From positions 1 through 37,997 of the forward strand of contig JACPGB010000037.1 of the NCBI GenBank assembly GCA_016182655.1: a stretch of 37,997 bases of DNA, written 5' to 3'. The DNA comes from Deltaproteobacteria bacterium. GTDB lineage: Bacteria > Desulfobacterota > GWC2-55-46. The position numbers and the translations under genes are program-made. The notes below the pieces were generated by a model, which saw nothing but the letters and a program-made list of their open reading frames with translations, searched no databases and was not told the DNA's origin. This document shows, piece after piece, positions 24,415 to 33,719 of the stretch. Each line of letters begins with the position of its first letter. Positions within the stretch are counted from its first letter, which is position 1.

Positions 24415-25362
24415 ATGCCATCCAGAAAAAAATTCAAGCCGATATCCTCAAAGGGCCTCAAGACCTATTCGATAAACGAGAGGAAGTCAAAGGTCTCGGT
24501 AGGAGACTTTGCCCGCGTCCCGGAACGGGGCGCTACAATGGCCGAATTCCTCGACGGGCTTCCGAACATACTCGCGGCAAAGGACCTTAAGGCAGTCGCC
24601 TCTGCGATTGTAAAGGCGAAGAGTGAGGGCAAGACCGTCGCCCTCGGCATGGGCGCGCATGTCATAAAGGTCGGGCTGGGACCCCTTGTAATCGACCTTA
24701 TGGAGCGCGGCATCGTAGACGCCGTCGCCATGAACGGCGCGGGCGTAGTCCACGACTTCGAGACCGCCTACGCGGGCGTCACTTCAGAAGACGTCGACGC
24801 CGAGCTTGGCACCGGCTCCTTCGGGATGGCCGAAGAGACGGGGAGGCTCCTTAACAGGGCCATCAGGAAGGGCGCGAAAAAGGGGCTCGGGGCGGCCGTA
24901 GGCGAGATGATTCTCCGCTCGCGCTTCCCGCATAAGAACAAATCCATACTTGCGGCAGGGGCGCGGCTCAATGTGCCGGTTACGGTCCATGTCGCGCTCG
25001 GGACCGACATTCTCCACATACACCCGGACATGGACGGCGCGGCTACAGGCCTCGCCTCTACAGTGGACTTTAAAATATTCTCTTCCGTCGTCGCCTCGCT
25101 CGCCGAAGGCGTTTATCTCAACATCGGCTCGGCCGTGATACTCCCGGAGGTCTTTCTTAAGGCGATAACCCTCACAAGGAACCTCGGCCATAAGGTCGAG
25201 AAGTTCACGACCGTGAACATGGACTTCATACAGCACTACAGGCCGCTCACGAATGTCGTGAGGAGGCCGACGATGGGCGGAGGGGCAGGCTACCGCCTGA
25301 CCGGCCACCACGAAATAATGGTCCCCTTGCTCTACGCGGCCGTAATGGAAGAGCTGGGTTAA
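24415..25362 (+). CDS. Deoxyhypusine-synthase-like conserved protein
   Basis: 315 residues, cytoplasmic, no membrane segment. Stretches such as [39 protein letters not shown] (about 79-117), [23 protein letters not shown] (about 190-212) and [22 protein letters not shown] resemble, by eye, the deoxyhypusine-synthase-like Rossmann family, which in bacteria acts on polyamines or is uncharacterised. This assignment comes from remembered family patterns and is tentative. It follows gmhA by 8 nt and is probably co-transcribed, but no clear link to heptose synthesis is known to me. Seven His, several flanking Asp, could be catalytic or metal-binding. Confidence 0.6.
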   Translation: MPSRKKFKPISSKGLKTYSINERKSKVSVGDFARVPERGATMAEFLDGLPNILAAKDLKAVASAIVKAKSEGKTVALGMGAHVIKVGLGPLVIDLMERGIVDAVAMNGAGVVHDFETAYAGVTSEDVDAELGTGSFGMAEETGRLLNRAIRKGAKKGLGAAVGEMILRSRFPHKNKSILAAGARLNVPVTVHVALGTDILHIHPDMDGAATGLASTVDFKIFSSVVASLAEGVYLNIGSAVILPEVFLKAITLTRNLGHKVEKFTTVNMDFIQHYRPLTNVVRRPTMGGGAGYRLTGHHEIMVPLLYAAVMEELG

Positions 25363-25396
25363 TCGCATCAAAAATCCTTTTCGGAAGAAACATGGA

Positions 25397-26785
25397 ATGA
25401 AGACAAAACCCTGGGCCGGAAGGTTCTCCTCTGTTACAGACAAGCTGGTCGACGAGTTCAACGCCTCTATCTCGTTCGACAAGAGGCTCTACAGGCACGA
25501 CATCCGCGGCTCTGTCGCACATGCCGAGGTATTGAAAAAAGCGGGGATACTCACCGACAAGGAGGCCCGGAAGATAGTAAAGGGCCTCAAAGAGGTAGAG
25601 TCCGAAATAGAGGCCGGTCGGTTCTCTTTCGGCATCGAGCTTGAGGACATCCACATGGCGGTGGAGAAGCGGCTGACCGATAAGATCGGCCCGCTCGGCG
25701 GCAAGCTCCACACCGGAAGGTCCCGTAACGACCAGGTCGCGCTCGACATCAGGCTGTATCTAAAGGACGAGGCCTACGCGATAGTATCGCTCCTGCATGA
25801 ATTAAAAAGGGCCCTCGTGGAAATTGCGGAAAAGTCCGCTGACTGCATCATGCCCGGTTACACGCACCTGCAGAGGGCCCAGCCCGTGTTGCTTGCGCAC
25901 CACCTCCTTGCGTACTACGAGATGTTCAAGCGGGATACCGGCAGGCTCTCCGATTGCATCGAGAGGGTCGATGAACTGCCGCTCGGCTCGGGCGCGCTCG
26001 CCGGAAGCCCCTATGAGCTGGACAGAAACCTCGCCGCGCGCCTGCTGGGTTTTTCGCGCGTAACCGAGAACAGCATGGACGCGGTCTCGGACAGGGACTT
26101 TATCGTTGAGTTCCTGTCAGCCGCCTCCATCCTCATGATGCATATCTCAAGGCTCTCGGAAGAGCTTATATTATGGTCGTCGCAGGAGTTCGGCTTCATC
26201 GAATTGTCGGACGCCTTCTCGACGGGCTCTTCCATCATGCCGCAGAAGAAGAACCCGGACGTCGCCGAGCTCTCGCGCGGAAAGACCGGCAGGGTCTACG
26301 GCAACCTTATCTCAATGCTTACGACGATGAAAGGGCTCCCGCTTGCGTACAACAAGGACATGCAAGAGGACAAGGAGCCGCTTTTCGATACGATAGACAC
26401 GCTGAAGATCATCCTTGAAGTATGGCCCCCGATGCTCAGGACCATGAACATAAAGAAGGAAACCATGCTGAAGGCGACCTCAGCCGGGTTCCTTAACGCG
26501 ACAGACGCCGCGGACTACCTCGTCAAGAAGGGTCTGCCTTTCAGGGAGGCGCACCACGCCGCCGGGCAGGCTGTGGCGTATTGCATATCGAGGGGGCTTA
26601 CCTTCGACGACCTGGATCTGAGCGAGTGGCAGGGGATATCGAAGCTCTTCGGCCCTGACATAAAAGACGCCGTCTCCATAGAGCGCTCGTTAAATACGCG
26701 GAAGGTCTACGGCGGCACTGCCGTAGAGACCGTCAAGAAGAGGCTCAAGGCAGTAAAGGCCGAGGTCGCGTTGGGGTGCTGTTAG
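25397..26785 (+). CDS. argH: Argininosuccinate lyase
   Basis: 462 residues; cleaves argininosuccinate to arginine and fumarate, the last step of arginine synthesis. Family features: [22 protein letters not shown] at the start, [14 protein letters not shown] near 109-122, [11 protein letters not shown] near 154-164 and the fumarase-superfamily signature [12 protein letters not shown] near 275-286. Full expected length. The start at 25397 follows a weak GGAAGA; an upstream ATG at 25392 is followed at once by a stop. The gene stop (TAG) shares one base with the GTG of the lptM-like gene. Confidence 0.97.
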   Translation: MKTKPWAGRFSSVTDKLVDEFNASISFDKRLYRHDIRGSVAHAEVLKKAGILTDKEARKIVKGLKEVESEIEAGRFSFGIELEDIHMAVEKRLTDKIGPLGGKLHTGRSRNDQVALDIRLYLKDEAYAIVSLLHELKRALVEIAEKSADCIMPGYTHLQRAQPVLLAHHLLAYYEMFKRDTGRLSDCIERVDELPLGSGALAGSPYELDRNLAARLLGFSRVTENSMDAVSDRDFIVEFLSAASILMMHISRLSEELILWSSQEFGFIELSDAFSTGSSIMPQKKNPDVAELSRGKTGRVYGNLISMLTTMKGLPLAYNKDMQEDKEPLFDTIDTLKIILEVWPPMLRTMNIKKETMLKATSAGFLNATDAADYLVKKGLPFREAHHAAGQAVAYCISRGLTFDDLDLSEWQGISKLFGPDIKDAVSIERSLNTRKVYGGTAVETVKKRLKAVKAEVALGCC

Positions 26786-26904
26786 TGAAAAGAGCGCTAC
26801 TCGTACTCTTATGCCTCTCGATGTTCGTTGCGGCCTGCGGCAAGAAGGGACCGCCGAGGCCGCCTGCCGAACCCAAAGAGGCCGCCACGGAGACAGGCAA
26901 GTAG
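26785..26904 (+). CDS. lptM: LptM-type small lipoprotein (YifL family)
   Basis: 39 codons starting with GTG at 26785-26787, overlapping the argH stop by one base. The peptide is a lipoprotein signal (KRALLVLLCLSMFVAAC) with lipobox VAAC, then GKKGPPRPP and a Glu/Ala-rich tail. The C-G-K-K-G-P-P pattern is the mark of YifL/LptM, which in E. coli binds the LptD-LptE outer-membrane LPS translocon and is encoded next to dapF. Here it likewise sits beside lysA and dapF. It needs signal peptidase II and lipidation; lgt is also in this window. Small size and GTG start make it easy to miss. Confidence 0.85.
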   Translation: MKRALLVLLCLSMFVAACGKKGPPRPPAEPKEAATETGK

Positions 26905-26923
26905 GATTTAGGCCTTTTTTCGT

Positions 26924-26951
26924 TTGATACAATTGCCTTTGGTGTTAAAAT
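26924..26951 (+). promoter_or_regulatory. Promoter for lysA
   Basis: TTGATA (26924-26929), 16-nt spacer, TAAAAT (26946-26951). Expected start near 26958, a 44-nt leader. It makes the upstream in-frame start at 26924 unlikely. Confidence 0.5.
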
Positions 26952-27001
26952 ATTCCATTGTCCTGCAAGTCTATTCTTACTTCCGGGAGGGTTTCGCATC
27001 C

Positions 27002-28267
27002 ATGCATTTTTTCGGTTACAAGGGCAAGAACTTCTGCGCCGAGGGCGTGCCGTTCGAGAAGATAATCGCAAAGGTCGGCACACCCGTCTATGTCTACAGC
27101 CTGAAGACTCTTAAGAGGCATTACAAGGCCTATGACAAGGCCTTTGCCAAGGCGCCGCACCTCATCTGCTATTCGATAAAGGCCAACTCGAACATCTCGG
27201 TCCTGAAGGCCTTTGCCGACGAGGGGAGCGGTTTCGACATCGTCTCCGGCGGAGAGCTCTTCAGGGCCCTGAGGGCCGGCGCGGACCCGAGAAAGATCGT
27301 ATTCTCGGGCGTAGGCAAGCGCGGAGACGAAATAGAGTTTGCCCTAAAAAAGAACATACTCATGTTCAATGTCGAGTCGCCCGAGGAGCTCGTCGCCATA
27401 AACGCAATAGCCGGACGGCTGAGGAAAAAGGCCTCTTTCGCGATAAGGGTCAACCCCAATGTCGACCCCAAGACCCACCCGTACATCTCGACGGGCCTTA
27501 AGAAGAACAAGTTTGGGATAGAGACGGAGCTGGCCATAAAGGAATACATAAACGCTAAAAATAATCTCAAGAACGTCGTCCCCATGGGCATCGACTGCCA
27601 CATAGGCTCGCAGATAACGCAGATAGAGCCCTTCATGGACGCGCTCGGAAAGACCAAGGACCTCCTCAAGAGATTGCGGAGCGAAGGGCTCGACATAAAG
27701 TATATCGACATGGGCGGCGGTCTCGGCATCACCTATGACACAGAGGCCCCTCCTCTCCCGTCCAGATACGGAGAAGCGGTGCTCGAAGCCACGAAGGGCC
27801 TCGGAGTCACTCTCATTTTCGAGCCGGGGAGATCGATAGTGGGGAACGCCGGCGTGCTCGCAACAAAGGTCGTCTACACCAAGAAAGGGACCGAGAAGAA
27901 CTTCGTGATAGTCGACGCCGCGATGAACGACCTCGCCCGGCCCAGCCTCTACGGCTCTTACCACGCCATAAAGGCCGTGAAGGCGACAACAAAAGAAATA
28001 ACGGCTGATGTCGTAGGCCCGATATGCGAGTCAGGCGACTTCCTCGCAAAGGACAGGATAATCCCGGCTGTGGAATCCGGGGACTACCTCGCGGTCATGA
28101 GCGCCGGGGCCTACGGGTTTTCCATGTCGTCGAACTACAACACGCGCCCGAGGGCGGCTGAAGTGATGGTCGACGGCAAGGAATTTCATTTAATAAGGGA
28201 GAGGGAGACGCTCGAAGGGCTCGTAAGAGGCGAGAGACTTATAAAGTCTAAAAGGAAGCGGATTTAA
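27002..28267 (+). CDS. lysA: Diaminopimelate decarboxylase
   Basis: 421 residues from ATG 27002, which has GGGAGG 11 nt upstream; the frame extends to 26924 but crosses the promoter. PLP-dependent fold-III enzyme converting meso-diaminopimelate to lysine. The PLP lysine is Lys60 in ICYSIKANSN; other marks are GSGFDIVSGGELFRAL, HIGSQI, GGGLGI and EPGRSIVGNAG, with the C-terminal GPICESGDFLA providing the active-site Cys. Lies between lptM and dapF in a lysine/diaminopimelate block. Confidence 0.96.
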   Translation: MHFFGYKGKNFCAEGVPFEKIIAKVGTPVYVYSLKTLKRHYKAYDKAFAKAPHLICYSIKANSNISVLKAFADEGSGFDIVSGGELFRALRAGADPRKIVFSGVGKRGDEIEFALKKNILMFNVESPEELVAINAIAGRLRKKASFAIRVNPNVDPKTHPYISTGLKKNKFGIETELAIKEYINAKNNLKNVVPMGIDCHIGSQITQIEPFMDALGKTKDLLKRLRSEGLDIKYIDMGGGLGITYDTEAPPLPSRYGEAVLEATKGLGVTLIFEPGRSIVGNAGVLATKVVYTKKGTEKNFVIVDAAMNDLARPSLYGSYHAIKAVKATTKEITADVVGPICESGDFLAKDRIIPAVESGDYLAVMSAGAYGFSMSSNYNTRPRAAEVMVDGKEFHLIRERETLEGLVRGERLIKSKRKRI

Positions 28268-28334
28268 GTCACATACCGGAAGAGGCCTCCTGGAGCAATC
28301 TGAACTGGTTGGAAAAATAAAAGATTAAATTAAG

Positions 28335-28475
28335 GGCACTCTCTAAAAATTAGATATTTTTTCTGAGGTCAAGGAAGGGCGGAAATAAAAAGCGGAGCAT
28401 ATGTGTTAAATATGTGAGCACTTTTATTTCCGACCTGACGCAGAGATCAGGAAAAAGAACAATTTTTAGAGTGCC
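28335..28475. repeat. Large imperfect palindrome (about 140 bp) between lysA and dapF
   Basis: Outer arms GGCACTCTCTAAAAATT (28335-28351) and AATTTTTAGAGTGCC (28461-28475); inner arms CGGAAATAAAAAG (28380-28392) and CTTTTATTTCCG (28421-28432); centre CATATG...ATATG. The intermediate arms (GAGGTCAAGG / ...CCTGACG..) pair only partly. It looks like a dispersed palindromic repeat and, if transcribed, would form one long stem only 13 nt before the dapF start. Confidence 0.8.
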
Positions 28476-28488
28476 TCAGGTGGGATAG

Positions 28489-29310
28489 ATGAGGATAGAC
28501 TTTACCAAGATGCACGGGCTCGGTAACGACTTTATCGTGCTCGACGGACGTAAAAAGGAACTGCCCGCGCCAAGGAAGCTCATAAAGAAGCTCTCTGACA
28601 GGCGCTTCGGAATAGGCTTCGACCAGGCGCTGATACTTAAGCAATCGAAGAAGGCCGACTTCCGCATGGACATATACAACAGCGACGGCGGCAGGGTCGA
28701 GATGTGCGGCAACGGCATAAGGTGCCTTGCGAGCTACATCTGGTCAAGGGGGCTCTCCAAAAAGCCGGTACTTGAGATAGAGACGCTCGCGGGGATAATA
28801 AGGCCGGCGAAGGACAACGGCCTCGTCAGGGTCGACATGGGGGAGCCGATACTCGACGGCAGATCCATACCCACGACACTCGAAGGCAAGGTAATAGACT
28901 ATCCCCTCGAGGTCGAAGGCAGGCCGTTCGACATCACCTGCGTATCGATGGGCAACCCCCATTGCGTCATATTCGTCGACGATGTCGACGACTTTCCGAT
29001 CGAGAAGTACGGGCCCCCGATCGAGACCCACTCGCTCTTCCCGAAGAGGACGAATGTCGAGTTCATCGAGGTCGTGAACCCCAAGAGACTCAAGATGAGG
29101 GTCTGGGAGAGGGGCGCGGGAGAAACGCTTGCCTGCGGCACAGGGGCCTCGGCCTCGGCTGTCGCGGCGGCCCTCAAAGGGCTCGCCGGGAGAAAGGTCT
29201 CGATAGAGCTAAAAGGCGGCACGCTCAAGATCGAATGGGCAAGGGACAACCGCGTCTACATGACCGGCCCCGCGACCGAGGTATTCAAGGGTACGGCTGA
29301 AATATCGTAA
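28489..29310 (+). CDS. dapF: Diaminopimelate epimerase
   Basis: 273 residues, the standard size. Interconverts LL- and meso-diaminopimelate with a two-cysteine acid/base pair: Cys73 in VEMCGNGIRC and Cys216 in TLACGTGASASAV. N-terminal KMHGLGNDFIVLDG is diagnostic. Cytoplasmic; provides meso-DAP for peptidoglycan and for LysA. Start ATG 28489 follows GGTGGGATAG; the large palindrome lies immediately upstream and could influence its translation or separate it from lysA. Confidence 0.97.
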   Translation: MRIDFTKMHGLGNDFIVLDGRKKELPAPRKLIKKLSDRRFGIGFDQALILKQSKKADFRMDIYNSDGGRVEMCGNGIRCLASYIWSRGLSKKPVLEIETLAGIIRPAKDNGLVRVDMGEPILDGRSIPTTLEGKVIDYPLEVEGRPFDITCVSMGNPHCVIFVDDVDDFPIEKYGPPIETHSLFPKRTNVEFIEVVNPKRLKMRVWERGAGETLACGTGASASAVAAALKGLAGRKVSIELKGGTLKIEWARDNRVYMTGPATEVFKGTAEIS

Positions 29311-29353
29311 TGTTCCGTAATATTCAGGCCCTTCAGGGTCGGGAGGATACAAG

Positions 29354-30244
29354 ATGTTCAAGGGTTCCATAACCGCGCTCGTCACCCCCTTCAAGGACGG
29401 GGAGGTCGACGAAGGCGCGTTTAAAAGGCTTATAGAGTTCCAGATCGCTAACGGGACTAACGGGCTCGTCCCATGCGGCACGACCGGCGAGTCGGCGACA
29501 CTCTCTTACGACGAGCACGACAAGGTAATAGAGCTCACAATAGAAGCCGCGGCGGGCAGAGTCCCTGTCATAGCCGGGACCGGGTCGAACTCGACCAATG
29601 AAACGGTACTCCTTACGAAGCACGCCAGGAAGGCCGGGGCCGCCGCCGCCCTTCTCATAACGCCTTATTACAACAAGCCCACCCAGCAGGGGCTGTACGA
29701 GCACTACAGGAAGGTAGCCGAAGAGGTCGACATCCCCTTGATCCTCTACAACGTGCCGGGCAGGACTTCGGTGAACATGCTTCCCGAGACGGTGGCGAGG
29801 CTCTCGGAGATCGGCAACATCATCGGCATCAAGGAGGCTACCGGCAACCTCCAGCAGGTGAGCGACGTGATAGAGTTCTCCAGAAAGGGCTTTATAGTCC
29901 TTTCCGGCGACGACTTCACGACGCTCCCGCTCCTTGCAATCGGCGGCCACGGGGTGATCTCAGTCACCTCGAACGTCGCGCCGAAGGAGATGTCCCGCAT
30001 GGTGAACTCGTTCCTCTCCGGCGACGTGGAAGAGGCGAAGGCGCTCCACTTTAGACTCCAGGCGCTCCACAGGGCGATGTTCCTGGAGACGAACCCGATA
30101 CCGGTAAAGACCGCGCTCGCCGTTATGGGCCTTATGCAGGAAGAGTTCAGACTGCCGCTTACGAAGATGTCCGAAGGGGCGAGGGCAAAGCTTATGAATA
30201 CACTCAAGACCTACGGCCTCGGAAACCAGAGGAGCGCGATATGA
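29354..30244 (+). CDS. dapA: 4-Hydroxy-tetrahydrodipicolinate synthase
   Basis: 296 residues; class I aldolase-type TIM barrel condensing pyruvate with aspartate semialdehyde. Schiff-base lysine Lys160 (IGIKEATGN) and catalytic tyrosine Tyr132 (LYNVPGRT) are visible, with GTTGESATL near 42-50 and LITPYYNKPTQQGLYEHY near 100-118. ATG 29354 has GGGAGG 7-8 nt upstream. Its stop overlaps the dapB start by 4 bp. Confidence 0.97.
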   Translation: MFKGSITALVTPFKDGEVDEGAFKRLIEFQIANGTNGLVPCGTTGESATLSYDEHDKVIELTIEAAAGRVPVIAGTGSNSTNETVLLTKHARKAGAAAALLITPYYNKPTQQGLYEHYRKVAEEVDIPLILYNVPGRTSVNMLPETVARLSEIGNIIGIKEATGNLQQVSDVIEFSRKGFIVLSGDDFTTLPLLAIGGHGVISVTSNVAPKEMSRMVNSFLSGDVEEAKALHFRLQALHRAMFLETNPIPVKTALAVMGLMQEEFRLPLTKMSEGARAKLMNTLKTYGLGNQRSAI

Positions 30245-31044
30245 TAAAGATAGCGGTCACGGGCGCGGCCGGGAGGATGGGGGCCGCGATAATAGCCGCA
30301 ATTATCCGGAACCCCGCTACAGAGCTTGCCGGTGCGCTTGAGCGCGAAGACTCCCCTGCCCTCGGCAAGGACGCAGGCGAGATCGCCGGCGCGGACAAGA
30401 CCGGAGTTAAAATAACGGGCGACAAGGCAAAGGCCTTCAAAAAAGCCGACGCGATAATAGACTTTTCCACCCCCGAGAACACAATGAAGACCGTCGAGGA
30501 CGCAATTGCGTCAAAGAAGGCGCTCGTCATAGGCACGACAGGCTTTTCCCTCCACCAGCGGGAAGAAATAAAGGAGCTCGCCAAAAACGGGCGGATAGTC
30601 ATGGCCCCGAACATGTCCATCGGCGTTAACCTGCTTTTAAAGCTCGTCGCCGACGCCGCGCGCGTCATCGGGCACGAGTACGATATCGAAATAATAGAGG
30701 CGCACCACAGGCTCAAAAAAGACGCGCCCTCCGGGACCGCCTTGAAGATTGCCGAGGTCATCGCCACAACCCTTGAGAGGGACCTGGAAAAGGTCGCCGT
30801 ATACGAAAGAAAGGGCATCATCGGCGAACGGCGGCCCGAGGAGATAGGCATACAGACCATACGCGCCGGGGATATCGTCGGCGACCACACGGTCATATTC
30901 GGATGCACCGGGGAGAGGCTCGAGATCACCCACAAGGCTTCATCAAGGGCGACGTTCGCCGAGGGCGCGGTAAAGGCCGCAATATGGGTCTCAACCAGGG
31001 AGAACGGCCTATACGACATGCAGGACGTGCTCGGCCTTAAATAA
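30241..31044 (+). CDS. dapB: 4-Hydroxy-tetrahydrodipicolinate reductase
   Basis: 267 residues. NAD(P)-binding GAAGRMG at residues 8-14, DFSTPENT near 78-85, GTTGFS near 100-105, and the catalytic EAHHRLKKDAPSGTAL near 158-173. Second committed step of diaminopimelate synthesis, acting on the DapA product. Translationally coupled to dapA (ATGA). In Geobacter-like genomes dapL often follows; here a DsbC-like gene follows instead, so how tetrahydrodipicolinate is aminated is not shown in this window. Confidence 0.97.
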   Translation: MIKIAVTGAAGRMGAAIIAAIIRNPATELAGALEREDSPALGKDAGEIAGADKTGVKITGDKAKAFKKADAIIDFSTPENTMKTVEDAIASKKALVIGTTGFSLHQREEIKELAKNGRIVMAPNMSIGVNLLLKLVADAARVIGHEYDIEIIEAHHRLKKDAPSGTALKIAEVIATTLERDLEKVAVYERKGIIGERRPEEIGIQTIRAGDIVGDHTVIFGCTGERLEITHKASSRATFAEGAVKAAIWVSTRENGLYDMQDVLGLK

Positions 31045-31104
31045 CAGGGCCATTCAGGCCCGGATAGACCCGCTCAGCGGTGCATGAACAAGACAGGAGA
31101 CGAA

Positions 31105-31875
31105 ATGATAAAGAAGATTCTGGCGCCTTTGACCCTTGCTTCGGTCCTTTTGATAGCTTCGGCGGCCCCGGCCTTCCAGGGGCCGGGTTGCGGCGGCAAG
31201 TGCACGGACTGCCACTCGATAACGAAGGAAGAGGCGGGCAAGCTCCTTAAAACGGACAAGTTCAAGGCCCAGGTTAAGGACATAAGGATGAGCCCGGTAA
31301 AGGGCCTCTGGGAGGTCGAGATAGCGCAGGGGGACAAGACCTTCATCGTCTACATGGACTTCGCCAAGAAGCACCTCATAGAAGGGATGAAGTTCACGCC
31401 GCTCGAGCAGCTCGGGGAATCCAAGCCGCTCTCAAAGGTCGACCTCAAGAAGATACCGCTCGAAGGCGCGGTCGTGGTCGGCAACCCCAAGGCCGAGAAG
31501 AAGGTCATAGTCTTCGACGACCCGGACTGCCCCTACTGCGCCAAGCTCCACGAGGAGATAAAGAAGATAACGGCCACCAGGAAGGACATAGCCTTTTTCA
31601 TAAAGATGTACCCGCTCGTCATACACCCGAACGCCTATGAGAAGAGCAAGGCGATAGTCTGCTCGAAGTCCTCCAAGCTCCTCGACGACGCCTTTACCGG
31701 GAAAAAGCTCCCCAAGGCCGAGTGTGAGACCAAAGAAGTCGATAACAACATAAAACTCGCCGAGGAGCTCGGGATAAGGGGCACCCCGGCGCTCATCATG
31801 CCTGACGGCAGGCTGCTTCCTGGCTACGCGCCAGCGGATGCGCTCATCGGGCTCATAGACAACCCCCAGAATTAA
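31105..31875 (+). CDS. DsbC-like periplasmic thiol-disulfide protein with an N-terminal haem-c motif
   Basis: 256 residues from ATG 31105, chosen because AGGAGA lies 5 nt upstream and the signal peptide (MIKKILAPLTLASVLLIASAAPAF) then begins cleanly; an in-frame ATG at 31084 is less likely. Just after the signal is GCGGKCTDCHSIT, containing a CxxCH (33-37). A DsbC/G-like dimerisation-type region follows (about 40-125), then a thioredoxin fold with active site CPYC (142-145) in FDDPDCPYCAKLH and cis-proline GTPALI. The CPYC resembles DsbC-family oxidoreductases that isomerise or reduce disulfides in the periplasm. The extra CxxCH could bind haem or be another redox-active thiol pair. It may serve cytochrome c maturation, but that is inference. 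Confidence 0.85.
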   Translation: MIKKILAPLTLASVLLIASAAPAFQGPGCGGKCTDCHSITKEEAGKLLKTDKFKAQVKDIRMSPVKGLWEVEIAQGDKTFIVYMDFAKKHLIEGMKFTPLEQLGESKPLSKVDLKKIPLEGAVVVGNPKAEKKVIVFDDPDCPYCAKLHEEIKKITATRKDIAFFIKMYPLVIHPNAYEKSKAIVCSKSSKLLDDAFTGKKLPKAECETKEVDNNIKLAEELGIRGTPALIMPDGRLLPGYAPADALIGLIDNPQN

Positions 31876-32111
31876 AGGCTTAGGAAAGGCCTAAAACTAA
31901 AAATTTAAAATTTTTGCCAAAAAAACTCCTTTGACTCCGTTTTTTCGTATTCTGGAGTTAAGATTCTTGATTTTTTGGCGATGTAATGGTACATGGTAGG
32001 AAACACCCCCCTAACAAGAGGGGGTTACCGCAGGCTTTTAACAGAGAGTGGTTTGAGAGAGGCGCATTCCGGGGGCATGCAAGGCAACTGGAGTTCCTTG
32101 CCCATTTTCGA

Positions 32112-32186
<75 letters not shown>

Positions 32187-32273
32187 GCAAGAAGAGTTAA
32201 TAGTCTAAAATAAGACATGGCCGGGGATTTGTCAAGGTTTTTGAGCTTGATACAGGCCCCGGAGGGAACGAAA

Positions 32274-33719
32274 ATGGGAACCGGATTGAGACAAAATACG
32301 GACCTCACCAACAAGGTCCTCATCATAGACGATAACCTCACCAACAAGGCTATCCTCGAAGACATCCTCCACTCGAACGGGTATGAGACGAGATACGCGT
32401 CCGACGGCCGCGAAGGGCTCTCCATCATCGCCGGCTGGCAGCCCGCGGTCATACTGCTCGATCTCGTCATGCCGGGGCTCGACGGCATCGGGGTATTGAA
32501 GGAGCTCCGGGCCATGGACCTGCCGTCCCGGCCCTCGGTCATAGTGGTATCGATGAAGAGCGACGAGAAATCCATCGTCAGCTCGCTTTCAAACGGCGCC
32601 GACGACTTCATCGTAAAACCGATAAACGAACCCGAGCTCGTGGCGAGGATACAGGCACAGCTCAGAATAAACGAGTTCTACAGGGAGATAGCGGAGGACA
32701 AGAGGAACCTCGAGACCATTCTCGCCATCACCGGCGCGATGTCGGCTACACTCGATCCTTCCGAGGTCCTGAACATAATAGTAACCAAGGTCGCCGGGGT
32801 CACGGAGGCGGTCAGGTGTTCGATAGTCCTCATAGTCAAGGATGACGAAGGGTACGTGCTCGCCACCCACGAGGACCCGGCCGTGAGGGAATTGAAACTC
32901 GATCTCGCCAAGTACCCCGAGATAAAAGAGGTGGTAAACACCAAGGTCCCCCTTGCGCTCGACGACGTCTTAAACCACCCGCTGATGGCCGGGGTCAAGA
33001 ACAGGATAGCCGAACTCAAGGACATGTCGATACTCATCGTCCCGATCGTCTTCAACGACGAGGTCCTGGGCACGCTGTTCCTCCGCACCCGCAAAAAAGA
33101 GCACGGTTTCTCCCAGAAGGAGATAGACTTCTGCCGGATAGTCGCCAACTCGTCCTTCCACGCGCTCAGGAACGCGAGGCTCTTCGAGAAGGTGACAAAA
33201 GAAAAAGAGTACCTCAAGGAAATAGCCGTAAAAGACCAGCTCACCTCGCTCTATAACCACAACTTCTTCTACTCGAGGCTCGAAGAGGAGTTCGAGAGGG
33301 CCGTAAGGTACGAAACGCCGCTCTCGCTCATCATGCTCGACATCGACAACTTCAAGCAGATAAACGACACCTTCGGCCACAGGGTCGGCGACGTGGTGCT
33401 CCGCGAGATCGCCGCGATGGTGAAACGCGGCGTCAGGAAGACCGACATCGTCGCACGCTACGGAGGAGAAGAGTTCGCGGTGATACTCCCGCATACGCTC
33501 CTCAAGGGCGCGGTAGACGAGGCCGAAAGGCTCCGAGAAATAGTCGAATCCCACGCCTACGCCGGGCTCGTATCGAACAAGATAACCGTCTCCATCGGGG
33601 TGGCCTCGTACCCGCAAAAGGGCGCGATGAACTCCGGAGACCTCGTCAACTACGCGGACGACGCGCTCTATAAGGCCAAGTGGAGCGGAAAGAACTGCGT
33701 AAGGGTGGCTGAGACATAA
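32274..33719 (+). CDS. Response regulator diguanylate cyclase (REC-GAF-GGDEF)
   Basis: 481 residues from ATG 32274, which has GGAGG 8 nt upstream; an upstream in-frame ATG at 32217 is not preferred. REC domain (about 13-130) with acidic Asp19/Asp20, phospho-acceptor Asp63 and Lys115; GAF domain (about 145-305); C-terminal GGDEF domain with GGEEF at 397-401, so an active diguanylate cyclase is likely, and an RKTD inhibitory site at 388-391 for c-di-GMP feedback. Phosphorylation by an unlinked histidine kinase probably raises c-di-GMP output. No partner kinase is adjacent. Cytoplasmic, no membrane segment. Confidence 0.93.
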   Translation: MGTGLRQNTDLTNKVLIIDDNLTNKAILEDILHSNGYETRYASDGREGLSIIAGWQPAVILLDLVMPGLDGIGVLKELRAMDLPSRPSVIVVSMKSDEKSIVSSLSNGADDFIVKPINEPELVARIQAQLRINEFYREIAEDKRNLETILAITGAMSATLDPSEVLNIIVTKVAGVTEAVRCSIVLIVKDDEGYVLATHEDPAVRELKLDLAKYPEIKEVVNTKVPLALDDVLNHPLMAGVKNRIAELKDMSILIVPIVFNDEVLGTLFLRTRKKEHGFSQKEIDFCRIVANSSFHALRNARLFEKVTKEKEYLKEIAVKDQLTSLYNHNFFYSRLEEEFERAVRYETPLSLIMLDIDNFKQINDTFGHRVGDVVLREIAAMVKRGVRKTDIVARYGGEEFAVILPHTLLKGAVDEAERLREIVESHAYAGLVSNKITVSIGVASYPQKGAMNSGDLVNYADDALYKAKWSGKNCVRVAET

